Origin: Loxodes magnus
Taxonomy: Eukaryota > Ciliophora > Karyorelictea > Loxodida > Loxodidae
Assembly: GCA_946699065.1 (NCBI GenBank)
Contig: CAMPDV010000932.1
Span: 62,001 to 126,000 of the forward strand
Length of the DNA: 64,000 nt
Reading direction: 5' to 3'
The notes below the pieces were generated by a model. The model did not search any database. It was not told the origin of the DNA and saw only the letters and a program-made list of their open reading frames with translations. Made by a program: the position numbers and the translations under genes. Each line of letters opens with the position of its first letter. Within the stretch, counting starts at the first letter, position 1. Shown here piece after piece: positions 49,071 to 62,613 of this stretch.

Positions 49071-49423
49071 GGTAGAAAGAAAAAGGTGAAAGAAGTAAAA
49101 GGAAAGAAAAAAGAGTTTGAAAGAAGGATTTTTGAACTTAGTTTATTAAGAGATAAGGAGTATATTTGGGTAGAAAGTGTATGTGAGTGTGTAAAAAGTA
49201 TGGAGAAAAGAGTAGTCGGTATTTTTAGTGTAGGGAATGTAATTTGTGCTGGGGTATTGAATCAAATTTTTGGAAATTTGAAATAAAAGAGGTATAGAGT
49301 TAAAAGAGATATGGTTAAGGAGATGTGAAATCTGAAGAAGAGAAGAAGTAAGGTATGTTTTAAGTGCTAAAGAGTGGTAGAAAGAAAAAGGTGAAAGAAG
49401 TAAAAGGAAAGAAAAAAGAGTTT
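49071..49423 (+). repeat. 48-bp perfect direct repeat, right copy, with open coding-like segment
   Basis: Units at 49071-49118 and 49376-49423. From 49086 a frame without TGA runs through the intervening segment (VKSMEKRVVGIFSVGNV and onward, TAA read as Gln), reaching TGA in the sequence read as MWNLKKRRS, where it may mean Trp. No ATG start is present, so this is a fragment of an unrecognised protein or a 3' exon. Confidence 0.6.
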
Positions 49424-49875
49424 CGAATAGGCTTTTTTTCTTTTCTTATTTTACCTATATTTTTTTATGCTTTTTTTTTAATTTTAAGTTTTATTTTTCT
49501 ATTTTTTTTGACTATTTTTTATTCTCAAAAATTATTCCTCTTTTTATAAATTATTTTTTGTGTACTAGATTTTTTTATTTTATTTATATTGTCTTTTTTT
49601 TAATTTTTTTTTAAAGATATTAATTCAGTTTATTTTATTTTTTTTTATTTTTTTAGTGTTTCATTAAAAAAAATTTTAATTTTTTTTAAGATGTTTTTTT
49701 TATTTAGTATTTTTTTCTCTTTCAAAGATCTATTTAATTTAATTTAATTTAATTTAATTTTTTTTACACGTTCGACTTTTTTTTTATTAAATAAAAATTC
49801 CTTTTTTTATATTTTTTAATTTTTCGAATTTTAAAATTTTTATAATAATTTCAAATACAATTTTTTTTTCTTCAG
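49424..49875. repeat. T-rich low-complexity tract, right copy
   Basis: Same tract as 8430-8865, with several T-run length differences and an expanded AATTT repeat near 49735-49760. Confidence 0.7.
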
Positions 49876-50514
49876 GCCATCGTTCATTTGAAAAGGATTG
49901 AATCTATTTCTTTTATACTGATTTTTTTGCATTGTATTTTTTCGATTTTTTTTAACTTTTATATCTTTTTCTTTTTACATTTTGTTTTACTTGATCATGA
50001 TTTAACTTATATCCTTTCATTAATTTATTGTCTGAACTATTTGAAACTAAATTTGATTCTACCATCTTTGATATCTACTATCCAAATTTATATTACATTT
50101 TATGGGTCTTCTACAACTAAAACGTTTAATGGTGATTTATATAGTTTTTTAGTACTTAGAGCAATCATGTATTTAGAACTAAAAATTTTATCAGATATTC
50201 CTTTTTTTATCAGATTATAGAAAATCACTTTTTATTAAAAAGTTAAAAACGCTAGTAGTTGTTCACGTATTTTAGAAGAAGTTAAATGCCTTGTAACGTT
50301 TTTAAAAATTGATTCTTTTTAATAAATTGATTCTGGTTCTAGAATTACTTGTGAAAAATTGATTGGGGGGAACAAATTGTCTAATTGCTTATTTAAGAAT
50401 TGATAAGCTTATAATTAAACTATCAAGTGCATATTTGATATTATCAGTATATAGATTAGCATTAGAGAAAAGTATGATGTATAAATTTCATAAAATGTTT
50501 AAGTTGAATATTTA
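49876..50514 (+). CDS. Uncharacterised protein frame, right copy (shifted)
   Basis: Same frame as at 8866-9503, but the G-run at 50365-50370 has six bases instead of five, which throws the last ~45 codons out of frame. Here the left copy is the better one. Function not recognised. Confidence 0.33.
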
Positions 50515-50609
50515 ATTTTAATTTAAATCAAAATCATTAAAATTTATAAAAACTTTTTCTTGTTTTCTTTTATCTCGATAAAATAATCCAATAATCTTTT
50601 TTTCTTTCT

Positions 50610-51516
50610 TAATTTCTTATTTTTTGATTGCTTTCATATATCTTCTGCTCCACATTAAACAAAATTTCTTAAACTTATATTTCTCAACTTCTAAAGAATT
50701 CGTTACTTTGATTAACAGCATCTTACTTCTAATAACAATTTAGCTAATATCAATTTAAAAATAGTTATTAAGTGAATGCTAGAATCAGTTAATATTGTAA
50801 GTGTTTCATTTATATCTAAATAATAATACTTTAAAAAGATAGGAGTAAGAATATCTCTATATATAATCTGTAAACTGTTTAAATCTAATATGTAAATTTT
50901 CTTTTTTACAGTTTAAGCACAATCTTCAACTTTTTTTTTAGTTTTCTAGTTGATGTAATTCATTCAGATTAAAAAATTAAATATTTCCGGTTCCTTCATT
51001 AAAAATAATAACTTCCTTTCAAACTAAAACTGTGATAGGATAATTCGTTTACCTAAGTCTTATTTATAGTGTTTTTCAAGTGTCTTTTTCGATATTATAT
51101 GCGACGATTGTATTTTAAAAGTCTTTAGATCAACCTCCAAATATATATATTTCACTTTATATTGCCAAACTACTCGCTCCTTCTGTTTCGTTTGGTAAAT
51201 CTAAAATTCTCTTTAATTTATGTGTTTTTACATTAAAAGCTTCACATTCAGATAGATAATCTAATCATTTACCTCCTATTATAAAAATAAATTGCAATTA
51301 TTTATGAAAATAAATATAGGATCCATACCTTATTACTTGAGATTCAAACTCCATAACGTTATTTTTGCTTACTATACTCAATCTATCATCTCCTTAATTC
51401 CCATTATATCCACCAACTACAACGAACTCTTTATTAGAATACTGAATAGATCTACAATACTTATCTAGCTTTTATGTTTTAACTTTAAAAGATGTAAACT
51501 TCTGGGTTAATTTCAT
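50610..51516 (-). CDS. Kelch-repeat protein
   Basis: Intact version of the kelch gene across the first blades: an extra C near 51345 keeps VVVGGYNG, IGGKW and YIFGGW in one frame from ATG 51516-51514. Kelch blades form a beta-propeller used for protein binding; the partner is unknown. TAA/TAG encode Gln throughout and TGA encodes several Trp. After the nine-T run near 50931-50939 the protein-like sequence (KKIYILDLNSLQII onward) continues in another frame, so either the run is miscounted, an intron is present, or the C-terminus is lost. The TGA at the equivalent of 9601 is a sense codon here, so the true end is uncertain and may lie lower than 50610. Confidence 0.68.
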
Positions 51517-52232
51517 AAGTAATCAATACAATTAATAAAAGCCACTTAAATCTTAAATCTATTAATTTAATTGTAAGTTCAACCGTGAGAAAATTTTACC
51601 TAATGAAGGATTTTTTAGTTTAAAAGTTAGGATTTTTATATTTAAAAACATTTTTTTTGCTGACTCCAAAAATATGTAGTTACTAAAATAGAATCCTTAA
51701 TAGACTATATTTAACGAATTTAAAAACTATACAATGTAAAAATAATACATTAGAATCTTTAAATAATTTCACTCCTGTCTACAGATTCTACAATAAAAGC
51801 AATAAAAATATGGAGAATAATAATTTGCTATAAACTCAAGAGATTGAAAATATAAGACCAATAAGCGATCAGTTTAGATGCAACACATCTAAATGTATAG
51901 AAGATTTATTAAAATTGTTACTATTTGACAAAAAGTGTGTTTAGTGAAATAGTCATATTTAGTGTGACTTTTAAACAATAAAATAGACTAAATTTGATGA
52001 AGTTTCAACAATCATTATTTTCATACTTTAAGCCTAAGTCTCTAGGTTTGCAAAGATAGAGTAATTTTTCTAAATTAAGTAATAGCTTCTGATTAAACAT
52101 TTTATTCATTTAAATTTGGATTTTACTTCTATTATTTTATAAATAATTCAGTTTAACTTTATGCTTATGTTTCTTTTAAGCTGTTTTAACATTAAAAGAA
52201 GTGAAAATATGTAGTGATATGGTATTAACTAA

Positions 52233-52365
52233 AAAGTAGTAATTATAATTTTAATATTTAAAGAAGTGATTCAATAATAAATAAGCCGATTTAACTCAGT
52301 CCATAGAGCGTCAGTCTTTTAAGCTGGTGGCCAAGGGTTCAAACAGTTAATTAAAGTAGTAATTA
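52233..52365 (+). mobile_element. tRNA-Lys-derived insertion, right copy
   Basis: Same insertion, with tRNA-like core 52285-52344 and 13-bp flanking repeats at 52233-52245 and 52353-52365. It was carried along by the large duplication. Confidence 0.65.
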
Positions 52366-52452
52366 ATTAGCAAGAAGAAGCTAAGTGATTAAAGAAAATT
52401 TATTGAGCATGTTATCAAATAGGAAGTATTTAGCTCAAACTAATTTATATAA

Positions 52453-52869
52453 ATGATGCTGAAATATATCATTCAAAAATATTACGGAAAAAATACCAAA
52501 AAAATTGAAAGATACCTCTATAATTTGTATATTAAGTTTATTATTTCTAATTCAAGCAGAAATACCTTAGAAAATTTAACATTTATTATAGCAGTTGTTC
52601 TTGCTTTATTATTGACAAAGAAAAAGCAGAATATTTCAAATGAAAAACTTTAATTTATAAATTCACTTTTCTTTAGATCTTTTATTTAGGTTAATCCTTC
52701 TTTTGCATAAGAAATAAAAAGGTTATAAGCTTTAATGCAGGAATCCTTTATTCTTAAAATTTTTGAAAGCAGAAAATTTTTTTTCCATCTCTACTTAGAA
52801 GTTTCTAAACTATTACTAAACCTTTATCTATATTACTATATCAGAAATTTCATTTCATTTTAGTTTTGA
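52453..52869 (+). CDS. Uncharacterised 138-aa protein
   Basis: A frame opens with a double ATG and runs 138 codons to TGA 52867-52869, with TAA/TAG read as Gln at several sites. Composition is ordinary for a protein. Residues ~42-52 (LTFIIAVVLALLL) are hydrophobic enough for one membrane segment, followed by a Lys-rich stretch and then an amphipathic, helix-rich part (FAQEIKRLQALMQESF). No family recognised. The left copy is broken by two small indels while this one is open, consistent with a real gene here, but homopolymer error cannot be excluded. Confidence 0.42.
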
Positions 52870-53130
52870 TTTTTCCATTTTATTAATTCGTAATTTGATA
52901 AAAAGATTAGTAGAGAAATACTTTACCAATAATTATAGTACTAATTTAAATTATAAAGAATAAGGATAAAAGATAAAGTAAAGAGATTATTCTAAAATAG
53001 TATAGAGTAATTATATAATTTTAATATAAAATATAAATTATTAAAAGTAAACTATAACAAAATGCAAAATATTAATATGCTTCATATTTCTATCTTTTAT
53101 CTCCTATATTTTAACTATTAGGCTCGCTCA

Positions 53131-55051
53131 CAAATTATTATATCTTTAGATTATCCACTAGCAAAAAACCTATTTATATCATATATCTCAATAGATTTTT
53201 TTTCTTCTTAGGATAATTCTAAATCAATGATATTTTAGACTTTACGATTATCTCTTATCGAAGTATGGGTAAACTAAATTCTCTTTTTGTAACTTTATTC
53301 TTCTATCTATATCAAACATCCTATATAATTTGATTTTTATTGAATTACTCTTTTCACTTTTAATATCATTCTTCAAAATTTCTAGCAGGAACTGATATTC
53401 TATAGTCTATGAATGTTTTTACCTTGATTTTATAGCACTGTTTATTGTCTTATATTATCCCAATTCATCTTACGCGTCAAATAATAATAATAATAATAGT
53501 AAAATAAAATAAAAGTAATAAAAGTTTAGCAATCCCTGAATTTTCTATCAAGTATTTACTACCATTTTTTTCAGCGATATGGATAACATGCCAATTTTTT
53601 ATGTGGGTGAAAACACTGTGAATCTTATACTTTTTATGTTTTTTATGCAAACAATCTCTTCTTGTATATCCCTGTTTCAGTAATTCAGAGCCTGTTGATC
53701 ATGCTTAAAGTTCTTGGTTGTTCTTTTATATAAATTTACCTTCGTTGATCGCAATTTTGTAATAAGTGTCACTTTGATTTGCAATAATACCATTATTTAA
53801 TTTGTCTTTTTCTGAATCTCCTCAGAAATACTTTTTTCAAGTTAGTTGATTCTTTTGAGTAAGTCAATATTAATCTTTTCGTCATTCTATTTTTCTTGGA
53901 CTTTTGTTCATGTTGAAACTTTTTCAATTATCATATTTTGTTCTTGCTTAAAATTCGATTGAGATTATTGATATAGTTACTATTCCGTGACTATTTTATT
54001 TTAAATCAATTGTCGTCTAATTATTAGTAGTCATTATTTTGATCTTCGATAGTATTCATTAGTTCTCTTATTCTTCCCTCTTGATTGTAAATTGTTTCCT
54101 AATAATTTTGAATTATTGTTTTCATTTAATCAAGCTATATTTAGAGTTATGATTAATTTTATACCTTTACTGGATTTGTCTCTATTGTTCCGATTATGAC
54201 TTTTCCTTCAGATTTGGAACTTGATTTATATTCTTACCATTTTTGTCTCTACATTTGTTTCGCTGCTTTCATTTTTGTTTTCCCAATTAGTTTTTGGAAA
54301 GGCGAATAGATTATTCCATGTTTTTATACGTGTCAAATAAAAAAAATATTTTCTAAATTTAAAATTTTCTTACTCTTAAACTGTACTGTTTTAAAAAGCA
54401 AATTCTTCCAATTTATTTTCAAATGCTTTAGCGGTTGGAAGATATACTAATATATATAAATATTCATGCTTATACTCTAGATTCTTTAAGGCTAGAATTT
54501 CTAAAAAATAGATTATTCCAGAACCAGAATCTCAAAAGTAATAATCCTGTTTAACTATCATTATCTAAAAATTCAAAAAACTACAACTACAAATCATCCT
54601 ATGCCTTAAGCTTGGATTTGAAGCACATTACAAACTTAAGAAATAGTCTTAATTCTTTACATCTTATCTTTTATTTTTGATCATATTTTAAAAGATACTA
54701 TTTTTACACTTTAAAGCAAACCAATTCTATTCTATTGTTTAAGTAAATTAAAAAGCAAGCTCTAGATATGTTAAAATTCAAGTTTATATCAAGTCTTTAT
54801 TGCCAAATGACACAATTTTTAGAATTATAAGAATCTAACTCCGATATATTGCCTTGCTAGATCATAAGCTAGAATTTCTAAGGTATTTAAATTTGTCTTC
54901 TAATGGATTTTTCATTTATCAATTCATGTCCCCTTATAAAGAAGTTCTTTAAGATGGAGATAACTTCAATATCCATAATTCAAACTCAAAACTACAAAGT
55001 GAACTTCCTTCTGGCAATCTAAATAACCTTACAGAACTTTAAAATAATGAT
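53131..55051 (-). pseudogene. STAND/NACHT NTPase pseudogene, right copy
   Basis: Same pseudogene as at 12120-14040, with the same broken P-loop and the same nested retroelement (53485-54327). Both events therefore predate the large duplication. Confidence 0.82.
53485..54327 (-). mobile_element. ORF1-only retroelement (type C), right copy
   Basis: Same nested insertion as 12474-13316, with target-site duplication at 53472-53484 and 54328-54340. Nearly identical sequence. Confidence 0.78.
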
Positions 55052-55639
55052 TTAATATATTATTTAGAACGATATTAAATTTAAAAATTCGATTTTTTAT
55101 CTTAAAGTGTTAAAAACTTTTAAAATTTTATTCCACCTCAAAATATTTGTTTCCGTTTTTTTGCTTATTTTACTAATTCTTTTCTCTTCACTTTAACAAT
55201 TTTTTAATTTAATAACTTCATTTTTTCACTCCGCTTTTCAATTCAAAACTTTTTTTACTCCATCAGACTTTTTACCTCTATTTAAAAAAACTCTTTTTTA
55301 AAACAATTTCCTTTAATAGATCCAAAAAAAATAATTTTTTCCCTTTTTCTAGTTCCTAATTTTCAACCCAAATCACATTTTACCATTTATTCTAAAAAAA
55401 TCCACCTTTAAAAATTTTGTCATTTATTCCTTTTCTTACTTTTAGCCACTATTTCTATCAAAATCCAGTTTCTAAAAAAATTTCAGTTTTGACAAAAAAA
55501 TAAGTCAGTCCCAATATATTTTAGTCCATTCCAAAAAACTCCTATAGTGCAAAACGTGGAGCAAAAAACGAATTTTTATTTTCACATCTTTTTTACACAC
55601 AATTGTATACCAAATTCAAAAAAACTTGCAAACAAACAC

Positions 55640-55801
55640 AAACCCACATACCCTATTATTTAAAATGTCCTCATACCCTCATGCCCACATACCCACATAC
55701 CTAGCATGCCCACATACCCACCGTACCCACCATACCCACCATACTCAAATACCCTATTATTTAAATATCCTCATATCCAAATACCCACATTAAATCTCTT
55801 A
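55640..55801 (-). repeat. Imperfect (GGGTATG)n repeat, right copy
   Basis: Same repeat as at 14629-14790 with no visible change in unit number, so it has been stable since duplication. Confidence 0.65.
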
Positions 55802-55987
55802 TTCTCTCAACTCCTCTTAAACCTTTCCTTTCTCTCTTCACCTAAACACTAAACCCTTCACTAAAAAATATTCACTACACTCACACACTTTGTATTCAAT
55901 CCATTTAAATTCTAAAATTTATATACTTATTCACTAACAACCCTACTCACTCATACTTTCGTACTCACACTTTCTCTAATTTTATTA

Positions 55988-56095
55988 TATTACCTGAAGG
56001 CTTACTTGAAGAAATAGACATTTATTGAAACATTTATTAAAGAGCTGCGCACCAACGAGGTGCTACGCGCTCTATAATCAAATTTATTTATTTAT
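55988..56095 (+). mobile_element. 5'-truncated LINE A fragment, right copy
   Basis: Same fragment as 14977-15084, carried in the large duplication. Confidence 0.9.
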
Positions 56096-56391
56096 CTCTC
56101 TTTTTGAATTCAAATACTACACTTATTAATTCCTTTTTACTAATCCCAAATACTTATATTCTTCACTTTTAACTTATAAGTTTACATCCATCTTTTCTAA
56201 AATACATTTAACAACTTTCTTTATAACCAACTCTTTTTATATTACTCACTTAACTTTTTAAAACTCTTATATTTATCTAACACTATTTTCATATCTCACT
56301 TATCCAATACAATCTAAAAAATAAAAAAAATTAATAAATACTTTATTTGTCTTAATTCAATTATTATTATTTGTAAACATTTATTCAAGTC

Positions 56392-59300
56392 TCAAAATGA
56401 AAGATATTCGTCTCCCATTAGAATCTCATTTCTCTCCTCTGATGAAATATATACGTCTTCACCTAGATTCTCACTCATCTCCTTAATTGAAAGATACCTG
56501 TCTCCTATTAGTCTCACATTCATCTACTCCATTGCCACTTCAACAAAGTCACATTGATGCACCTTCAAACCATGTCTTCCCAACATCCTCTTTAACAGAT
56601 AATCCCGATGCTCCTTTGATGCCTCCCATATTTTGATTGTTTTATCATGGCTTCCTGATATTAAATACTTAGAGTCACTTGATAATACCAGAGAAGTAAC
56701 ACCAGAAGTATGACCCTCTAATGTTCTTATGAGCTCATATGTTTACATGTCCCATATCCTTATTGTTTTATCCCAACTTCCCGATATTAAATACTTGCTG
56801 TCACTTGATAATACCAGAGAAGAAACATCAGAAGTATGACCCTCTAATGTTCTTATGAGCTCATATGTTTACATGTCCCATATCCTTATTGTGTTATCAC
56901 CACTTCCTGATATTAAATAATTGTCGTCACTTGATAATACCAGAGATTTAACAGAAGAAATATGATCCTCTAATGTTCTTATGAGCTCATATGTTTACAT
57001 ATCCCATATCTTTATTGTTGTATCACCACTTCCTGATATTAAATACTTATCGTCACTTGATAATACCAGAGAAGAAACATCAGAAGTATGACCCTCTAAT
57101 GTTCTTATGAGCTCATATGTTTACATGTCCCATATCTTTATTGATCCATAACTTCCCGATATTAAATACTTATAGTCACTTGATAATACCAGAGAATAAA
57201 CAGAAGAAGTATGACCCTCTAATGTTCTTATGAGCTCATATGTTTACATGTCCCATATCCTTATTGTTGTATCACCACTTCCTGATATTAAATACTTGTC
57301 GTCACTTGATAATATCAGAGAATAAACATCAGAAGTATGACCCTTTATTTTTCTTATGAGCTCATATGTTTACATATCCCATATCTTTATTGTGTTATCA
57401 CCACTTCCTGATATTAAATACTTGTCGTCACTTGATAATATCAGAGAATAAACAGAATCAGTATGTCTTTATAGAGGCTTAGTAAGATTATCTACCTACA
57501 TGTCCCATATCCTTATTGTTGTATCCCAACTTCCCGATATTAAATACTTGTTGTCACTTGATAATACCAGAGAAGAAACAAAATGAGTATGACCCTCTAA
57601 TGTTCTTATGAGCTCATATGTTTACATGTCCCATATCTTTATTGATCCATAACTTCCCGATATTAAATACTTAGAGTCACTTGATAATACCAGAGATTCA
57701 ACACCATTAGTATGGCCCTCTAATGTTCTTATGAGCTCATATGTTTACATGCCCTATATCTTTATTGTTTTATCACCACTTCCTGATATTAAATACTTGT
57801 CGTCACTTGATAATACCAGAGAAGAAACATCAGAAGTATGACCCTCTAATGTTCTTATTAGCTCATATGTTTACATGTCCCATATCCTTACTGTTTTATC
57901 AAATAATCCACCTGCTGATATTAAATACTTGTCGACACTTGATAATACCAGAGATTTAACAGAAGAAGTATGACCCTCTAATGTTCTTATGAGCTCATAT
58001 GTTTACATGTCCCATATCCTTATTGTTGTATCACCACTTCCTGATATTAAATACTTATCGTCACTTGATAATACCAGAGAATAAACATCAGAAGTATGAC
58101 CCTTTATTTTTCTTATGAGCTCATATGTTTACATGTCCCATATCCTTATTGTGTTATCACCACTTCCTGATATTAAATACTTGTTGTCACTTGATAATAC
58201 CAGAGAATAAACATCAGAAGAATGACCCTCTAATGTTCTTATGAGCTCATATGTTTACATGTCTCATATCCTTATTGTTTTATCCTCACCTCCAGATATT
58301 AAATATTTGTTGTCACTTGATAATACCAGAGAATAAACAATAGAAGTATGACCAGCTATGGTTGGCATTTAACCAAAATTAACCTAACTCATATTTGCAC
58401 CATTGAATTTACAATTCCTCAACCATGCTCCCCTAAAATTCACCCTTGATAAATTAGCACCACTCATATCACAACTATCAAACACCGAATCACTTAAATC
58501 CGCCCCAGGTACCTATATATTTTGAAGGTCTGTCATCTACATAAACTGATAATCCATCCAATTCAATATTGTTATACAATTAGCACCCGCCATTTATAAA
58601 GATTTATTGGATTTTGTCCACTTCACTATCTCCAATAAATTTTATTAAATCTAAACCGAACTATCAATCTCCCTTATAAACTACTAGATCTCTTTATTGT
58701 CCACTATCGAATATATGTTTATTTCGTGAGCCTCTATAGAATGTTTGCTATATTGCAAATTTAAGACTAAATTTACCACATTCCTTGCCACATAGTAATC
58801 CCTTATCGAAGCATGAATAAACTCAAATCTCTTTTAACCATTTTCCTCTTTTATCTATATCAAACATCCTATGTGGTTGAATTTATCAGTCAATTAATCA
58901 ATTCATTACTAGATTTCCTTATCCATACTCTCTAACTTTAACTAACCTCTTAACATCTAGTATGCCGCACTTATTTAAATATCCTAAAATAACTTTAACA
59001 ATTTTTGTATTTCCTTATTTTATTTATTTAATCCTTTTAACTTTTATTCAGTTTTATCGTTTCATTTATTTATAAAGATCTCATATATCTTTGCCCTTTA
59101 CACCTTTTTGTCCACTCCACTCCTCAAATAATTTATTATTTCCTCTTCACTCATACATATATATAACATAAAAGGATTATTTAGAATTTCAATTAAACCC
59201 GGAATACTTTAGATGATACTCATTTACTCTCTTACCTTTTCAATAGTTTCCTTTTGCTACTCCTATTAATTTGAATTTTGAATCTTCTTTCCTATAACTA

Positions 59301-61374
59301 ACTTTATATATTACTCTATCTAACTTTGATCAAAAGGCTTAATATATAACTCCTCCAACTCCAATACCTAAGCTCTTTCATTTTTAAAATGAACAAAATA
59401 ATCCTTATAATTTTTATCAGTTAATGCATAATTGATTCTACAAGTTACTATATACTTTGCATACGGATATTTAATGTTTAATTGATTATTAGCTATTATA
59501 CTTATATAATTTCCCAACTCGTCATAGGCATCAAATAGAAAAAGCATCTTCCTAAACATCAAACTTTCATTTTCCTCAATTTTGTAGTTTTTTAAAGCTG
59601 TTTCTACTAAACTAGATTTATAATTTTCAATAGTTGGAAGATAAACGTATATCGGTAGTCAGTCATGCTTCTACTCCAGATACTTAAATGCTAGAGTTTT
59701 CAGAAATAGAGATTTTCCGGAACCTGAATCTCCCAAAAGTAATAATCCCGTTTTATCTTCACTGTCTAAAAAGTTCTAAATTTTGCTTTCAAGATTGATT
59801 TATTCCTTAGAATTAGGACTAGGAGCACATAATAAACTTATATAATATTCCTACTTTTCTTAAATCTAATTTTACAAATAGTTTCTCATATTCTAATATA
59901 TTTTATTATCTATACCCTTTAAGGCCAACCAATTATCCTCCATAGTTTAGGTAAATTAAGTAACATGGTCCTAATTCTTTAGTATTTCTATTATTATCTA
60001 TTGTTCCCTAACATTTTAACTTAAGCTTTCATTCTTTTGCTTAAATACTCTCTCCTTGTAAGTTGTAGCAAATTAGTTCTTGTCAATGCTTAGTTCTAAT
60101 AATGATTTCAAAGCAAAGTATCGAATCTACCAATCTTTATCCTTACACAATTGCTCTAGCAGCTAGCACGATTCCTTAACTAATTCTGGAGAAGCTTTAG
60201 GATTTCTAATCATGTACTTCAAAAGTTAACATGCTCTAAATCTTAGGTCCAACTTTTCTTTCAAGACGAGGCTTTTAAATTATTCAAATGTTTCTTATGA
60301 ATATTTAATTACCAAGTCATAGGTAAGAGCATCTAGGTATCTTATTCTAACTATTTTTTTAAGATGAATTTTTGAATTTATTTTCTCAGTTCCCCATACA
60401 ATGAAATCCTTTATAATAGTGATCGCATCAGTATCGATAGCTCCAATTCCAAATGATAAAGCAACTGCCCATTAAGCAACCTTTAGAATTTTGCAGAATA
60501 TTCCGAAGTAATCATTTTCTTTATTGTCTGGAATATTCTTCAATATCATCTAACTGTATCTTAAGTAAAAATCTAACTCTGGTCCGCCTATTCTCCTTAT
60601 ATTTACTAATTTTAATCCAGCTTCTATTTTTTACTCAAGATACTTTTTCGTTTCAGCACTTATGAAGAATTCATTACTTTTATTATTTTCCTCACTTTTA
60701 GAAGAGCTTTACTCGTTTTTCTAAAGAAACATGTCCAATAACTCAGGAAGATTTTGTACAAGTTACACCTTTAAGAGTTAAGACCAACCTTCAGTATATT
60801 AATGAGAGACTATTTCTATAAATTGCTTTATAAGCACCAAAGGATCATTTAGTTTGATCAACTTATTTTTTGGAATGGTTTAAATTCCTTGTAGAACTAG
60901 TTCCATCTTTTACTAGCTTAAACCCTCTTTTAAGAGGTTTAATCCTTTTTGATAAATCTCTTAGTCTTCAGTTCCTAAAACTAGTTACTGAGGCTAAGTA
61001 GTATTTATATTGTTTGAAGTTTACTACGTCACCTAAGAGTTTTAGATTTTTGGTTATTGAGATTTAGTAACATCAGCTACTTTAGCACTCCCACATCCTC
61101 CTCCCTTCAGTTTCATACTTTTCTAGAATTTAAAGTTTTAGATTCATTTGATCCGCACTGCTCCTTAATAAGAAGTCGTCTATAAGCTTTCTTTTAGATA
61201 ATTTGTTTCGTTTATCTAAAACTCTTTAACATCTAGTATTTCTGCGTTTACCAGATAAGGATAATTTTGAATAAAGCTGTAACTTTCAGTAACTATATAG
61301 TAACGTAAGGCATTTTCTGCTATTTTTCCTTGAATATACTCGTCCATCGATCTTGGCAAAGTTTTATTATCCAT
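56392..61374 (-). CDS. NACHT-pentapeptide-WD40 STAND NTPase
   Basis: Single-exon frame of 1661 codons with TAA/TAG as Gln, five TGA as Trp and TGA 56394-56392 as stop. Residues 1-~540 form a Gln-rich, helical N-terminal region of unknown type. NACHT domain: Walker A GDSGSGKS at ~548, Walker B LFLFDAYDE at ~611-619, sensor-like VTCRINYA at ~650, helical part ending in FIHASIRDYYVAR at ~855. Pentapeptide-type GANLS repeats at ~950-1000 are followed by 14 WD40 repeats of ~42 residues and a ~75-residue tail. STAND ATPases of this build are oligomerising switches whose propellers sense ligands; in fungi and animals many are immune or self/non-self receptors. A role here is inference. Another in-frame ATG lies 27 nt upstream of the chosen start. 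Confidence 0.88.
56652..58357 (-). repeat. 14 high-identity WD40 repeats, right copy
   Basis: Same number and order of units as the left copy. One amino-acid difference found by eye, Thr to Lys in repeat 13 (56768 against 15756), falls in one of the variable positions. Another difference in repeat 11 is silent. Confidence 0.92.
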
Positions 61375-62613
61375 AAGCTAATTATTACTTGATTTTAGCA
61401 TAAATCTAATTTAAGTTTATCCCTCAACCTTTTTGAGTATCTTTTAATCCTTAAAATTCGCATCCGTTTAAATTTGCTAGGCTAATCAGATTATAACATC
61501 ATGAGATTTTAGAAATCCATATAATTAGCTTTAAGACCGAAAGCCATGACAGCTTCCAAGAATTTAACCGAAGATAAAGCAATTTGAATTGCAATATTGA
61601 GGCATTTTATAATATTTTAAAAGTAGAATATCTAAGAATATAAAAGATTAAATAAAATGTCTATTATAACTAATTACTCCATCTATTCGCATTAGACACT
61701 TACTATCTAAACCTATAATAAACTACTAATTATACTACTATTTTATTTATTACTATCAACTAACTTAACACCAACTCTTTTAAGACTATCTATCACTTCA
61801 ATTTCATTAAAAGTCATTTTAATTCACGCTAATGAACCATATCTAAATACTCCTAATCAATACATCTGCTATTGTCTTTATCTGATAATTAGTTTCTTAA
61901 ATGATACAATTAGACTTTTAAATATTGTTTTGAATGCCTTTATTGATGCCTTCTATTATTGTCCATGAAAGATTAGAAATAGCTAAGATATTTGCTTATC
62001 GTTTTTGCATAAAAAAGAAAGAAACTAAGCTTGGCGATATATAGCCTTACTTTTTATATTTGGTGTAAGAGTAGATATTTCAGCAAAACGAAAATTAAGT
62101 TATAAGCTATTAAATTAATCAAAGAGATTATAAGATTAATGCAGAACTTAAATAAGATATAGAACAAATCTCACTAACTTCTTTATATAAAGAAGAAGGA
62201 AAAGAAGAACAAATAAATAAATAAGCTGTATTAATTAATTTAAATATAAACTAATTAAATACAAGCAAACTAAGGATTATTAGTCTTTAGATAAGCTACT
62301 ACTAGTAAATCTTTAATTGCAAGTTTATAAGCAAATCTAATAAAATAATAATTAATAAATAGATATAAGTAAATAAAGAATATTCAGATATCTCTTAAAT
62401 TACTACCAAGTAATTCTTATTTCAGATTTAAGTTAATTAACTAGAAGCTTTAGTTCCTTATTATTTTTTCATCTAAACTAGCATAAAATGTCAATTATTT
62501 ATAATAACTAGAAAAAATTATTAAGCAATAATAATCAAGCGCTAATATATACTTAAGGAATAATAAATAAATTTAATTAAAAATTTAAAAAATCTAAGGA
62601 ATAAATCAAGTAT

